Source of the DNA: Macrotis lagotis
Lineage: Eukaryota > Chordata > Mammalia > Peramelemorphia > Peramelidae
Reading direction: 5' to 3'
Length of the DNA: 64,000 nucleotides
NCBI RefSeq assembly: GCF_037893015.1
Contig: NC_133658.1
Span: 140,845,822-140,909,821 of the forward strand
A program made the translations under genes and the position numbers. The number at the start of each line of letters is the position of its first letter. Position 1 is the first letter of the stretch. This document shows positions 36,925 through 49,480 of the stretch, piece by piece. Under the pieces are notes generated by a model. It did no database searches. It was not told the DNA's origin and saw only the letters and a program-made list of their open reading frames with translations.

Positions 36925-38000
36925 TGAAAGTTAATGTTTTAGAGGGGATGGCTTCAAATCCTCCCCATCCAAGGCTGACATATAACCCATCAATAAATAT
37001 ATTGTCTTGGTACTTTGCCTCAACACTTGTCCTTTCTTTTTAGGTGAAGGAAATAAAAGGCTATGATTTTTGTGAGTTTTGAAAGAAGAGATGAGAGCCA
37101 CTAGGAAGTCTAGGAAGACCTTACAGTCAAGCTGGTTAACTTTGAGGAGTGAGGAGAGACCTTTAGGACCCATCCATCCTAGCAAGAGCTCATTCAGCAG
37201 CAGTTCTATTCTATTTAGTCATGAATTTGTTGGAATCAGTGTAATGGAGGAAGTGTTAAATCCCCATGGATCAATGTGTTACAAAGAAGAGTGTGACCTA
37301 AAGTGTTGGAGAAGGAAATATTTCTACATTTGTGCTTGCTATATCTTTGAAGTAAACTCCCCTTTGTAAAAGCTGATAGAGGTTAAGTGGTTAAATGGAC
37401 CTGGTGAGTTGACCACTGATGGTTAATAGTGGCAAGACCATAACAAGGATGAAGGGTCAAGCTGATAACATTAGAGAAAGATGCCCCCACAATTCAAGGA
37501 TACCCCTAGAGTCCTTGAAAAAGATGTAGCTATATTTGTTCCTACCTGTCACCTCACCCAGGTCAGCCAGGTAAGGAGAGAAGACCCTACTAAAGAAGGA
37601 GAGGAGCTTCCTAGTGTTCCAGACTTTGGGGGCCAATGATTTCATCACACTGCCTTAGAGCACATTCTGTGCCCTCCTAAAACTCTGCCTCTACCAGTTG
37701 ATTCACTTGAGTCTCCCATGTGTACCTCTGCTGCCTTTTTAGCTTTCTGTTTTCCATATTTCTATCTGACTGCCTAGGAGCACTCCACTTTGATGCTGAA
37801 CTCCTAAAGATGTTGATAACTTATCTAAATTCACTTCTCAATAAGTAAACTCACATTCCACTTTCTTAGTAACTCTGAACTCCTAGATGTTACTGTTCAA
37901 ACCCTCCATCTTTAACTACTCTATTCCCCTTAACCCAACTCCCCCAAGCAATTTGGGGTGTTAAGAGGAACAGGAATAAAGGACTTTGTTCCTTTCAATA
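36925..38000. other. unassigned stretch
   Basis: About 1.1 kb without a recognised feature. Several 60-96 codon frames overlap on both strands, and none shows a domain. Confidence 0.35.
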
Positions 38001-40815
38001 ATGCTCTTTGGAATGTCTTCTCCATAAATAACAAACCTGCTTTCAACTTTTTTCTCTGAGAGTGGCTCCCTCCTGATGGATAACACAGTTTCCCAGGTCA
38101 CCCTTTCCAATTACTTGTTACACTTTCACTCATACCCTTTGATGAAGTCAGTGGTGGAAAAGTTGGAATATTCCTTACTCCCTGTTGCTACCTTCAAGCT
38201 ATCCCTCTACCACCTTCACTCAGGAAGACAGTTCTCCTCATTTAAAGTTCACAATGAAATCTCTATTTTTTTGATCCAATCAAGATTCTGTTAGCTGTTG
38301 TACTTGGATTTCCAAGATATTCTCTTTTCTTCAATGTGTTCTAATTTGAAGTTTTTCTCTCCAACCGCACCCTAATCCAACAACTCCTGCCCTCATGCTA
38401 AAGGACTTTAACATACGTATTGATTTTCCTTCAAATACCCTAATCACTTAATTTTTCTATCTACTTATTTCCCATGAGCTACCTTAGTCACATACAGATA
38501 TATTTGATTTTGCCATCACCTCACAGATGAATTACTTAAAATGTTCATGAGTTCTAAAATTCCCTTATTTCACTGTTTTTCCCTCTGCTTTGCAACTCCA
38601 AACCTTGTTATTCATCCTTACTATGATCTCCTACCCCTCCTTGCCTCAGTCCTCTCCCAGGCTATTTTTCCTACTTCACTAGCTTCACTCTCTTGGTAGA
38701 CAAGTTCACTTCTCTACTTGTACTCTTCTGTTGAGTCTCTTGCCCACTTATTTTATCACTGATTTTGCTTTGATAAATCTTAATCTTGGATTATTCCTGC
38801 ACACTCTGCCTTTAACTCACATAATCTCAATTGAGCTCCCCCCTCCCCCCTTCCATTCCCCCCACCCATGGCTCAGCAATTCTTTTACACCTCTAATTGA
38901 TTCACTTTCCAAAGTCTTTCTTAAAGCTCTTCATCACATGATTTCTCTCTCATCACATTCAACTTAGATCAATGTATACCATGGAAACAATGTAAAGACT
39001 AACAAATTGCCTTCTGTGAGGGGTGGGAGGAGGGAAGCAAGATTGGGGGGGAAATTATAAAACTCAAAATAAATAAAATCTTTCTTTTATTTAAAAAAAA
39101 GCTATTCATCCCTCATCAAACTTCCTGGGACTTCCCCTCACATCTCCTTCTCAGATGAGAACCTTACCTTTTATTTCACTGAAAAATTTGAAGTTATTTG
39201 TCAAGAACTTCCTCCTCTTTCATATCATATCACTCAGTTGCTTTTTAATCACTATCTCCCCAGTATCATATAAATAGGCCTTCTCCTTGATATGGCTAGC
39301 CCTTCTACATGTACATATATGTACACATGACCTTTCAATTCCATCTTTTCCAGCAATTCCCACTCTCTCATTTTATCTTCACTCTCTTTCTGTCCTGACT
39401 TCTTCCCAGTTGCCTACAAACTTAAACTTGTATGCATCATCCTCAAAAACTTTCATGTGTTCCATCTCTGATAGTTATTCATCTATGTCTGTCCTCCCAT
39501 TTGTACATGTCTTCCTGGAGAAGGTGATCAGAAACCAGTGCCTACACTTCAGTTCTTCTAAATTCTCTGAACCCTGGCTCCATCATTTGACTGAATTGGT
39601 TTCCTCTCAAATTAGCAATCATCTTTTAATTGTCAAATCTAATGGCCTCTTGTCAGTCCTCAAATTTAACCAATCTGCAATCTGACACTGCCTTGCACAC
39701 TCTTCAGGTTTCTATGATGATGATCTCCTAACTATCTAACCACTTCTCAGTCTCCTTTGATATATCTTCTTATGACTCAAGTGCAACCTTGGGTGTACAA
39801 CAAATCTTTATCTTGGACTGTCTTCTCTATTCCTTCTTTACTATTTTGCCTAGTGACTCCATCAGTAGCAAAACTAATGATTCTTAGAGTCTATTGATCT
39901 TATTCTTATAGCTGCTGCTGGACATTTTGAATTGTTGTCCCCAAGACATCTTAAATTCAACATGTACAAAAGTTAATTTATTATCTTTTCACCTAAACCC
40001 TTCTCTCTTCCTAACTTCTGTGTTTTTATGGAGGACACTACCATTCTCCCAGTCACCCAGGCTCAGAACTTGGGATGTCATCCTCATCTTCTCACTTTTA
40101 TCTCCCATATCCAATCTGTTGACAGATTTAATTGATTCTATGAATTTGCAACATTCTCCCCTCCCAACACTGCTACTACCCTAGTGCAGGTTCTCATTAC
40201 CACATGCTTAGACTTTTGCAATAACCCTTTGGTTGGCATCCCTCCTTCAAATCTCTCCTCTCTCAACTTCCCCCTCCACTCAACTGTCAAATTGATCTTT
40301 CTAAAATGTAAAACTAACCATATTACCTTCCTATTCAGAAAACTACAATGGCATCTTATCACCTCCAGGATCAAATATAAAATCTTCTCTTTGGCATTTA
40401 AAGCCTTTTATAACTACCACCTTCTGACCTTTCTAGTTTTTTATTCTTAACTCCCTTTCTAGTACTTTGTGACTTAGAGACAAGGCCTCCCTGCTGCTTC
40501 TCAGACATAATTTACCATCTCCAAATTCTATGCATTTAACACTGACTGCCAGCTCTCTCCTCATCTGTACCTCCTGGCTTCCCTTACTTCCTTCAGGTCC
40601 CACTTTCTACAGGAAGATTTTTCTCAATATCCCCTTAATGAGAATCCCTTCCCTTAGTTCTCTCCAATTTATCTTGTATTTTTTGTCTTGTTTGTACATT
40701 GTTATTGGTATAGTCTTCCCCTTGAGACTGTGAGTTCTTTGATAACAAGGGACTACTTTTATTTTCTCAGCACTTAGCACATAGTAGGTTTTTCATAAAT
40801 GTTTGATGACTTGAT
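38000..40815 (+). mobile_element. L2 LINE, long but decayed
   Basis: Sense L2 (CR1-clade). An endonuclease trace lies at about 38400 (LKDFNIRIDF, the DFNI block). RT-side traces lie at 39.5-39.66 kb, then the C-terminal RT region at 40.05-40.62 kb (LITTCLDFCNNPLVGIP, TSRIKYKIFSLAFKA). The 3' end follows with gactgtgagttctttgataa, cagcacttagcacatagtag and aaatgtttgatgacttg. It is unusually long for an L2 relic, with no intact frame. An L1 tail inserted at 38.96 kb. Confidence 0.82.
38957..39100 (+). mobile_element. very short L1 tail inside the L2
   Basis: Sense L1 3' end: gtataccatggaaacaatg, gattggggggg, then aactcaaaataaataaaatc and an A-rich tail. About 140 bp, extreme 5' truncation. Confidence 0.85.
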
Positions 40816-41224
40816 TACCTTCCTCCTTTACTTCCTTTTTCCTTTCTTGATCCTTTCTTCTTTCTCTTCCTTCCTCCCTTCCTTTTCCTGAAAGCAACAA
40901 TTAAGTTCTGTGAGCTGACCAAGGTAACCACTCCTTCTGCAACTTGGCCAGAAATATTTCAGTTTCCTTTTTGGTGGCTACCCAAACCTTCCTCTGGGGC
41001 TAGGATTCTACTTTTGGAAAGGTTGGCTAGGCTGTCCTTGACCTCAGGTACTAACAAACTGTGGCTGGTATTTTAGGGGAGTTTGATTCATAGCCCCAGG
41101 TCTGTGAATCATACAGCCCTAAGGAAAAGAAAGTAGCTTGAGGCTGTTTTAGTCACATTTGGCCTTAGTTAAGTCTATCAACATCTGTTCTTTAGGTTTA
41201 ACCCTTTGTGATGGAGCCTTACTT

Positions 41225-41400
41225 TGGAGGCCTTTTAATGCTTTGGTGTGGGCAGACTTGAATTCAAATGCTGATTCTGTATTTACTACTTCCTTGCCCT
41301 GGAACAAAATTAAAGCCCTTCCTAGTCTTTTGCCTTCTCTATACAAAATGAGGGAAGTGGATTAGACCACTTCTCCATCCACCCTTTAGTCCTATGACCC
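41225..41400 (+). repeat. MIR, sense
   Basis: cagacttgaattcaaatgct, aatgagggaagtggattaga and ctttagtcctatgaccct. Confidence 0.6.
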
Positions 41401-41734
41401 TGGAGCAGTGAGTGCCTAGTGTCTCACTATGAATATTTTCTGGGTAATCCTATGTCTTCCCAGGAGACTTCTGGGAGAACACAGGTGACCACAGCTGTAC
41501 AAATACACCAATTATAGGAAAAATAAAATAAATGAAAAGGCCCACATTCTATAAATAAGTCAAGAATTCTTCTATCATACACTCCTCTCATTCTTCCTGC
41601 CTCCTACCCCTCCATACTCACAAGTCTACTGAGAGGAAGTAGACCATCCAGGCCAAGGACTCAGCTCAATCACAAGTGCTTTAATAGATTTCCTAATCCT
41701 TAAATTCTTTCACATGTTTTAGTCATTGACATGG

Positions 41735-41995
41735 AGAATAAGAGGGAGTAAAGGAGAAAATAAATGAAAAGAGAGAAAAAAAATGAAAAGTAAGGAAAGA
41801 GAGGTGAAGGGAAGGAGGGAGGGAAGAAAAGAAGGAAAGGAGGGAGGAAGAAAGGAAGAAAGAAATGAAGGAATAAAGGGAAGGAGGAAAAATGGGAAAG
41901 AAAGAAGGGAGAAAGGAAGGAAAGGAAGAAGGAATGAATGAGAGAAGTAAGGAAGAGAGGGAGGGAGGGAGGGAAAGAGGAAGAAAGAAACTGAA
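41735..41995 (+). repeat. long purine-only tract (GGAA/GAAAG-rich)
   Basis: About 250 bp almost purely A and G on the plus strand, with irregular ggaagg, gaaagaa and gggaggga units. Only a few T interrupt it. Homopurine mirror-like sequence can form triplex DNA. Confidence 0.92.
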
Positions 41996-42340
41996 ATCAG
42001 GCTGGGTTTGATGAGAGACTTCTCCTGTAAAGATAAGGGGTATCATTTTCTTATTTACTGTTTAAAAGGTTTGAGGGAGAAAAACCCATATAAAAAAATT
42101 CCTGAGGTAAATGTAAATCAGAGGAGGTACTATGGAAGGAGTTATGGATTTTGGAATTAGAAGAGCTAGAGACTCCAGGCTGGTAACACAGCCTTTCTAA
42201 ACTTAATTTTTTTCTTCTCTAATGACCTTTGAACCTTCAGGGATCTTATGGGTAACACATTTTTATAAAAATTAATGCATTTTAGAATAATTATTAACTG
42301 AACCCCAGAGCAGAGTGCCACAGGTGTCCTTCCTTCTTTA

Positions 42341-42487
42341 TTTTTTTCTTTTGCAAGGCAAATGGGGTTAAGTGGTTTGCCCAAGGCCACACAGCTAGGT
42401 AATTATTAAGTGTCTGAGTTCAGATTTGAACTCAGGTACTCCTGACTCCAGGGCTGGTGCTCTATCTACTTTGCCACCTAGCTGCCC
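42341..42487 (-). mobile_element. type-1 SINE
   Basis: Full-length antisense with a perfect 13-bp target duplication ccttccttcttta (42328-42340 and 42488-42500). Confidence 0.96.
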
Positions 42488-42509
42488 CCTTCCTTCTTTA
42501 AATAAAGGA

Positions 42510-42700
42510 ATTCTAGTTATTAGCATTCTCTCCCTCTTGAAATTACTTTGTATATCTTTATCTGTGTATTTGTTGTATAGAATATAAACTCCTTGAAGGC
42601 AGGGATTATTTTACTTTTCTTTTTGTATCTCCTGTATTGAGAATAATGCATTGTATATTATACTGTTGATGATTAATAAATATTTATTAGCTATCTGGTA
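42510..42700 (+). repeat. ancient LINE/SINE 3' end
   Basis: tataaactccttgaaggcag, ggattattttacttttc and gattaataaatatttattag match the common 3' end of L2-type repeats. Confidence 0.55.
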
Positions 42701-43009
42701 GCCCAAGTAGCCCCAGTGTGCCTCTCAGACTTTGGGCAACTTTAATTCTCTCTCTTCCATTGATTTCTCACCAAATCTCAAATTCACAAGCCTCTGGGTG
42801 AATGTAGAGTTAATATGGGAGATGATGAAATCTTAAAAAAAAACCTCTTATCATATATCTTGTGGATACTTATAGATAAAAAAAATCAGTGTTCATCTAC
42901 CAGACAAAGATGCTATTTCCTTCCTGGTTACTTCAATAAGGATGCTAGTATCTTATGACCCAATTCTGTTACATTGGCTTGACCAATGGAGTAAGAAAAT
43001 GATTACAAG

Positions 43010-43190
43010 AATTGGAGCTGAGAAGGACTTTAGAGATCTCCAATCCAATCGCCTCATTTCACAGGTGAAAAAACTGAGAAAGGGGCGATGATTTGCCCAA
43101 GGTCACCTGACTAGGAAGCATTAAAGTTGGAACTCAGTCCTTGGTCTCTGACTCTGAGTTAAATGCTTTTCCCACTATACTTGCTTGGGG
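43010..43190 (-). repeat. MIR, antisense
   Basis: tttcacaggtgaaaaaactg, tgcccaaggtcacctgacta and aatgcttttcccactatac. A 15-G run follows at about 43196. Confidence 0.72.
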
Positions 43191-43898
43191 TCTTGGGGGG
43201 GGGGGGGGGAGAGAAGAGACATTTCTTAAGGGTCCAATGGTCTTTTGTTCAAGTGGAGACCTTCCCCTTCTCTCAAAATACTTACCATTAGATATTAAAC
43301 ACTTTTAGTGAGATCCCACATACTATCCATCACGTAAGTACTAAAGAAAAGATAATTGGCAAATGTAATTAAGAAGAGACAATAATACTTAGTGTGAGAA
43401 CAATGTTGCTTAACAGCTGCATATCTAAATAAAGTAGGTGGAGTGTACTCTTAGCATAGTCACACAAATAATATTCTTCTGAGTTGGGTTTCTGCATTTT
43501 AACCAGACAGAAGGGAGGACAGGGGGTGGATTAGTTTTACTGTCACTGATAGAGGCAAATTCCAGAGACACATGGATGAATCATTTGGTGTGTGCTCTAA
43601 TCTCCCTTCTCTCTAAATCCCTCTAAAAAAGGGAGCTTGGGGGTGGGGAACTATCAACTGATAAATTTGGAATCTGAACATATCTTTTTAGGCTCTAGAA
43701 TGACTAATTTTGGTTTTAGGTCCTGAACCTTCTGGTCTCTTTTAAAGGATACTTTGTGTCACAACTCCCTCTTTAAGTCAATTTTATCTGGTTAACATTG
43801 AAGTTAGTCCAAAGAGTTTGTCTAATGTCAACAGCTAATCAAAGAACAAGGGCAGGACCATCTGGTAATTATGTCATTGTTGCAACTGCTAACTTCCC

Positions 43899-43901
<3 letters not shown>

Positions 43902-43943
<42 letters not shown>
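43902..43943 (+). repeat. (GA)n microsatellite
   Basis: About 40 bp of uninterrupted GA. Confidence 0.96.
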
Positions 43944-43945
<2 letters not shown>

Positions 43946-44149
43946 CTTTCAGGGCTGGAAGCCCTGAGTTTTCCAGGATTCATTGAATTTCAAAACGTTT
44001 CTTGACTTTTTAGCACTTTGTACACATGTTCCCTTGTTCTAAGTTCTCATTTTCCCAAATATTACAGAGAATGGCTCCTAGCAAAAGACCATTGCTTGGA
44101 GTAGGCAAATACTCCTATTCAGCTCTTTTTGTGGCATTTCTTTCTCTTT

Positions 44150-44495
44150 TTCTCTCAATTTTATTTTTTTTCAAAGAATAACAATTAATTTTGATTTCCT
44201 CCCTCACCCCTCACCCCTCACTCCAATACTGGGAGAAAGAAAAACAAAAGCCAAGTAACAAATATGCTTAGCAGAGGCAGCTAGGTGGCGTAGTGGATAG
44301 AGCACTGGCCCTGGAGTCAGGAGTACCTGAGTTCAAATCTGAACTCGGACACTTAATAATTACCTAACTGTGTGGCCTTGGGCAAGCCACTTAACCCTGT
44401 TTGCCTTGCAAAAACCTAAAAAACAAACAATCAAAAAACAAATATGCTTAGCCAAGAAAAACAAATTCCCATATTGACCATGTCTAAAAAAATGT
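44150..44495 (-). mobile_element. short LINE tail split by a SINE
   Basis: Antisense fragment: the left part with cctcccctcacccc-like repeats and aaagccaagtaac, and the right part aaacaaattcccatattga then ccatgtctaaaaaaatg. This order is familiar from marsupial L1 3' regions. The SINE at 44273-44436 splits it. Confidence 0.5.
44273..44436 (+). mobile_element. type-1 SINE, sense
   Basis: Full-length with a perfect 16-bp target duplication aacaaatatgcttagc (44257-44272 and 44437-44452). Confidence 0.96.
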
Positions 44496-44496
44496 A

Positions 44497-45252
44497 CCAT
44501 ATTTCTCATGCATAAGACACTCCCATGTATACAATGTACCTTAATTTGGGGGCCTGAAATTTGAAAAAAAAATGAATTACATAAAGTTACTGAATTCAAG
44601 TTTTATTCATCATGGAATTCAAGCATCTTCTACTCATAGCCTTCAGGCATCTTTTGGGCAAGTCTGGTGCATGTACACATGCTTAGTCCATTCTGTTTCA
44701 TGAACTTGAAGCACCAATTGGGTCGTCCTTTGAAATAAGTAATTTCTTTTTCATCAGTAATTCTTCCTGCCTCCTGCTGAGCCATCTTTGTGGACACAGG
44801 AATTCCAATGTCCCTCTGCACTTCAATCCATCCTTTCAATTCCCTCTCTAAATCAGACCATTTGGCTGCCTTGCCTCTCATGGTCATCTTCTGCCATGGT
44901 GTTTTCAGGAAGGTTTCTTCATCACATAGATAGTCTTAGATTGTTTTCTTAGTTGGAGAAAGAACAAACTTACATTCAGCAGCATGATTTCCATTCACTT
45001 TTGCAAACTGGATCACTTTGAATTTGAATTCAACACTGGACAAAAATATTTTCTGAGCCATTTTCTGAGCAGAACATGGCAAAATGTAAACTAATATACA
45101 GGTAACATATGCAAAATAATGAACACAAAGACAAGAAGCCAGAAAAAGTGGGAAATGCAAGTAAAAAATCTACAACCTCTGTATAATACACTTCCAGATT
45201 TTAGACCCCAAATTTTTTGAAAAAGGGTGTGTTACATGGGGAAAAACTGTAA
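44497..45252 (-). mobile_element. pogo/Tigger-like DNA transposon, internally deleted
   Basis: The minus strand encodes, in two frames, the N-terminal DNA-binding half of a CENP-B/pogo-family transposase. One part is a psq/Brinker-like helix-turn-helix (SVEFKFKVIQFAK, HAAECKF) near 45.07-44.95 kb. The other is a CENP-B-type HTH domain (WIEVQRDIGIPVSTKMAQQ, NWCFKFMKQNGLSMCT, LAQKMPEGYE) at 44.88-44.63 kb. The DDE catalytic domain is absent: the sequence passes directly into a terminal region. The ends resemble each other in inverted orientation (catgcataagacac at the left; the reverse of tgtgttacatgggg at the right). Stops separate the two domains, so it is a dead, non-autonomous copy. Confidence 0.75.
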
Positions 45253-45544
45253 GTCTCATTCTGCACCTTGGGCTCATTACCTCTCTGTGGGAAGATGAAT
45301 AATATGCTTCACCACTGGTTCTCTGAAACCATGATTGGTTGTTTTGCTTAGCATTTCTCAATCTCATGTTCCCTTGACATTTCTCCATAATCAGTTCTTG
45401 AATTGAACTTTAGCCCCTCCCTTCAACACAGCTGTGACAATAATCAATAACTGGATTTAAGTTTTAACAACATCTTCATTCTATCAAGGTTCTCTTGACT
45501 TGAACACTTTGGCTGAATCCAAAATGGCTCTTTTCTACCTGTAA

Positions 45545-45645
45545 TTATGGCTCAGGCACCTGCTTCTCAGGGTTGTTGAGAGGATTAAATGAAATAATAT
45601 TTGTAAAATGCTTAGCATAGTGCCTTTCCCATAGCAGATACATAA
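45545..45645 (+). repeat. MIR tail
   Basis: tgagaggattaaatgaaata and gtaaaatgcttagcatagtg. Confidence 0.6.
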
Positions 45646-45650
45646 TGCTT

Positions 45651-45652
<2 letters not shown>

Positions 45653-45695
<43 letters not shown>
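45653..45695 (+). repeat. (CT)n microsatellite
   Basis: About 40 bp of CT, directly after the MIR tail. Confidence 0.95.
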
Positions 45696-45697
<2 letters not shown>

Positions 45698-45759
45698 CTC
45701 TCTCCCTCTGTCTTTCTCTTTCTCTCAGCCTGAGTAGATTTTTCATGATCCAAAATATT

Positions 45760-47240
45760 TATGGACTGCTTTTGTTGCTTGAGGATTTACCTGTATTAGC
45801 ACCTATGCTAAGAAACATTTGAATTGACTACACGTGTATAAATTCTATCAGATTGCTAGCCCTGGGTGGGAGTGGGAATTTGGGGAAGGAGGTAGATATG
45901 GAATTTGAAACTCAAAGTTTTAAAAACAACATTAAAATTTGTTTTTACATGGAATTGGGGAAAAATAAAATAGTAAAAGAGAAAAAAGAAATATATTTCA
46001 TTATTTTTTTTCAAACAGGAATAATTTAAAAGATGATATTACTGACAACAGGTTTTTGGAAACAGTCCTGCAAAAACATACACCACTCATGTCACTTGGT
46101 GTGTTGATATAAACAAAAGTTTCACTTTCCCTCTGAATCTGATGTAAAACCAAAATGTGGCCTTTAATGTCAGTCTTAGGTTTGTTTTAATAATCATTGC
46201 TCTGTTCCTAGTATAAGAAGAACACATGAACAAATGAACAAAAAGTTTCCTATTTAGAATAGAAACTGATTAAAATTTTAAGAGAATAATGTACATTCAC
46301 ATAGAGGGCATCTTAATGAGGACATCAAAAGGGAAAAGGTAGGTTTTTGTGAATGTTTTTACATAATAAAACATCTTTACCTTTATTTAAGTGATTGAAA
46401 AATTGAGAGTATATAAAATCCCTATCTTTGTTATTTGTTTTTTATATTTTAAAAAACCCAAACCAACCAACAACCTTTATTTGTTGGAACAAAATACCAC
46501 CTTGAAGACCTTTCTGTATTAAAGCTTCTCATTCATTTGTGAAAATTATGTGAATTCTTGAAATACAAACAATAAAAATAATATTGTTCAACAAGTTTCT
46601 GATTATTAACATGAAGGAACATATTGATAGGAAGAGGTGTGGTCACCAAAGCTATTCACAATTGAATTGCAAAAGTCTCTCAAGTAGAATAGTAATCCCA
46701 GATCCTCCTCTATTCCCAGATGATAGTGTATTGATTCCAGGAAGCCTCCAGATATTGAAGTGCTTCCCAATAGGAGCCATAATCATTCAAAAGAGTTGAG
46801 TCTGACAATCAACACGGGAAAAACCAAGTGAGTGAAGAATGGTACAGCTGTGACGCATAGGACAACCTGTAGGGTTCATCCATAAGGATGAATGTATCTT
46901 TGAATGGAAACATATATGATATACCTCCATTTCTGTGTGTGTATATGCATGTATTGTGTATGAACACAAGATATAGACATTTGTACATATGTATGTATGT
47001 ATTCACACACATATATATACATGCACATAGATATATGTGTATATATGTGTGTGTAATATATAACTGAAAGAGCTAAGGAAAAATGATTTGAGACCAGAAC
47101 TAAAATGTAGATGAGTGGGTTGGACTGATTTTTTTTGGGAAACTGCAAAGTTCTTTTAACAACTTTAAGCTTCTTTATGACACAAAGACTCATCATTTGA
47201 ATTCCAATATTCTTTTAGTGGTGTTGTGGCTATGTCATTA
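45760..47240. other. unassigned AT-rich stretch
   Basis: About 1.5 kb. Alternating TG/TA simple sequence at 46930-47060. No recognised repeat family or gene. Confidence 0.35.
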
Positions 47241-47261
47241 AAAATTCTAGCCTGTCAAGAA

Positions 47262-47590
47262 TGGAAGCTGAAGACTCCCCAAAGGACTAGGCAGAGGTCC
47301 AATGTGGTTGTAAATAGACAGCAATGCATTATCAACAAGGCAAAAGTGGTATAAAGCATATCATCAAAGATACATATAAGTGAAAAGATAAATAGATGGG
47401 TCATATGTTAAGAGTGAGAGATGACCAATGGACTGCCATATGCCTCATTGGTATCCTCACATCATTGAAAGATCATGAAGAAGGTCTCCAGCAAATTGAG
47501 TAGGACTTCTTTCACAAATTTATAGGAAGACATGATCAAAGGTTAGATAGCTATATATGGTTGAGAGATGTAATGTTGGAAGTAATAAAT
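47262..47590 (+). mobile_element. probable RTE-type LINE, ORF end
   Basis: The translated sense strand, with several breaks, shows the pattern HMPHWYPHIIERS followed by a GRPP-like and TKW-like region. This pattern marks the C-terminal end of many RTE reverse-transcriptase proteins. Strongly decayed. Confidence 0.5.
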
Positions 47591-48339
47591 ACATTGGTGA
47601 GATGATAGGTTCATTGGTGTACTAGTATTTTTTAAATTCCCATAGTAATTTTTGTAGTTTACTATAATTTTGCTTAATTATTTTTGTTTTTAGTTTAGTT
47701 TTAGTTTGGTTTCTTTTTCCTTTCAGAGAAATTTTATTTTAGAGATGCTGCTTATATTCAGAAGCAGCCTATATTTACATCAATTGAGTATTTTCCATGG
47801 TTCAACAAATCTTACTATCACCACGCTACTCTGAATCAGTTTTATCATAAATTTCTCTTCAATGCCACTGTCAAAAAATCAGAGATTAAATATAAATCCA
47901 GAATGCATTTCTTAACACTTTAGAAATAATAATAGAGATAATCCTTGTGGGTTGTCACCCCCCCTATAATGAACAATCATAATCCTGTGAGTATTATATT
48001 CAGGACCTTAAACATCAGAGTCAAAGAATTTGAGCAGGCAACAATGTGATATATTGTATTTGAACTAATTAAATAATTAGACTCAAAGTTGTAATAAGTG
48101 ATTCTGTTGGAGGGAGGTCTCTAGTTGGGGGAAATCCCAGGGGATCTGTCCATGGTCCTAGTCTGTTCATCATTTAAAAATCATTAACTTAAATGAACTC
48201 ATATTTAGAAGCTTTGTGTCATGTTGCTTCTAGACATTAAACTCCCAGGGTTACTTTGGGGAAATTTTACTTCCTTTTGGCTTTCATTTCCTAGTTACAG
48301 ATACATGCCTTTTCAATTTGCTAAAAACATGAAGGTAAG

Positions 48340-48640
48340 AGGGGTTGATGAGACATTGGTTAATAAGGATACAAAATGAGAATTCAAAAAGATATTAATA
48401 GTCTAAAACAATGGACTGAATATAAAAAGATGAAATTTAATGGCAATATATAATTGCAAAGCCCTACTCCTCTGGTTAAAAAATAGGTACAATTACAAGA
48501 AGAGGCATTCAGAGTTAGAAACAGACAGAAAAGTATCTGGGTGTTTTAGTGGACTGCAAGATCAGTGTGAATCAATTAGCGTGGAAAGGCAGCAAAAAAA
48601 ATCTTAGGTTGCATATGGAGAGATATGCAAAAAGGTTCTA
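48340..48640 (+). mobile_element. L3/CR1 LINE, left part
   Basis: aaagatgaaatttaatggca, then agaaaagtatctgggtgttt, then tagtggactgcaagatca and gtggaaaggcagcaaaaaaa follow the order of the L3/CR1 reverse-transcriptase end. Confidence 0.72.
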
Positions 48641-48679
48641 GCACATTCTCAGAGTGTTCAAAAAGGATTTGGCACATTC

Positions 48680-49480
48680 TCAGAGTGTAGCAGATAAACT
48701 CTGGACACAGAGTTATACCATGGGATTGCTCTCCATTACTTTTTGATCATGCCCTTTGGGGCAGGAGAAGGTATAGCACAAGTATATAGAAAACCACTCA
48801 TGCCCAATGTGCTGTTTTAGTCACTCCCCTGTGGCATGGTATTGGAGAATACCTGAAACCAGGTGCTAAAACCACTTCTCAAGCACCACCCTTGTCCCAC
48901 CTACCAAGGAAATGCATTTAAGCAAAAATTCACTGGAGCAGACTTTCTTTCCTGGACTCCTCTGCCCTGATTGCTGGTCTATTCTCTCTCTAAAATGGAC
49001 TCATGTTGTCTGGCTCATACTGCTCGAACAATCCAGTCATAGTTTCATGTGGTTCGATCTATGTTGACCAAAGCTTCTTTTCTTGTCTCTTTTCCCTTTG
49101 AACTTGACTCCTTTCACAGCATGTAACTCCCAATACAGCCCCCAGGTCCATGTGACTGCATGTATGTTGATCTAAACTTTATTTTTCTTTTGTTTTCCTT
49201 TTCTTTTTAAGCACTTTAGCCCTTTTAAACCTCAACTTCTGCTATCTTTTAAGAAATTCACTATCTAGTTGCTTCTCCACAGGACTTAATTTGTGAACAA
49301 GTTTGTAGATTTGGTTGGGACCTGTGAACTTTGTAGTAACTTAAAAATTTTTGAGCAACCTGTAAATTGAAGTCTATGTCTTTTCTTCAGCTCCTGAGTC
49401 AGAGACTGGTGAGCTCTTCACCCCCAAATGAATCCCCGTAGATCCGATCTTTAAGCTCCCTTTTCTGAAGCCAATTTCCT
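48680..49480 (+). mobile_element. LTR-like fossil splitting the L3 copy
   Basis: Sits between the two halves of an L3. It has a promoter-like centre and a 3' part (ttgtgaacaagtttgtag, ctgtgaactttgtagtaac, agactggtgagctcttcac) comparable with 8.8-9.36 kb. This suggests two copies of one endogenous retrovirus LTR family. No internal genes are seen. Broken; edges uncertain. Confidence 0.4.

Noticed and set aside
41723-42046. 107-codon frame rich in F, S, L and P on the minus strand
   Set aside because: It is the complement of the purine tract, and composition alone keeps it open.
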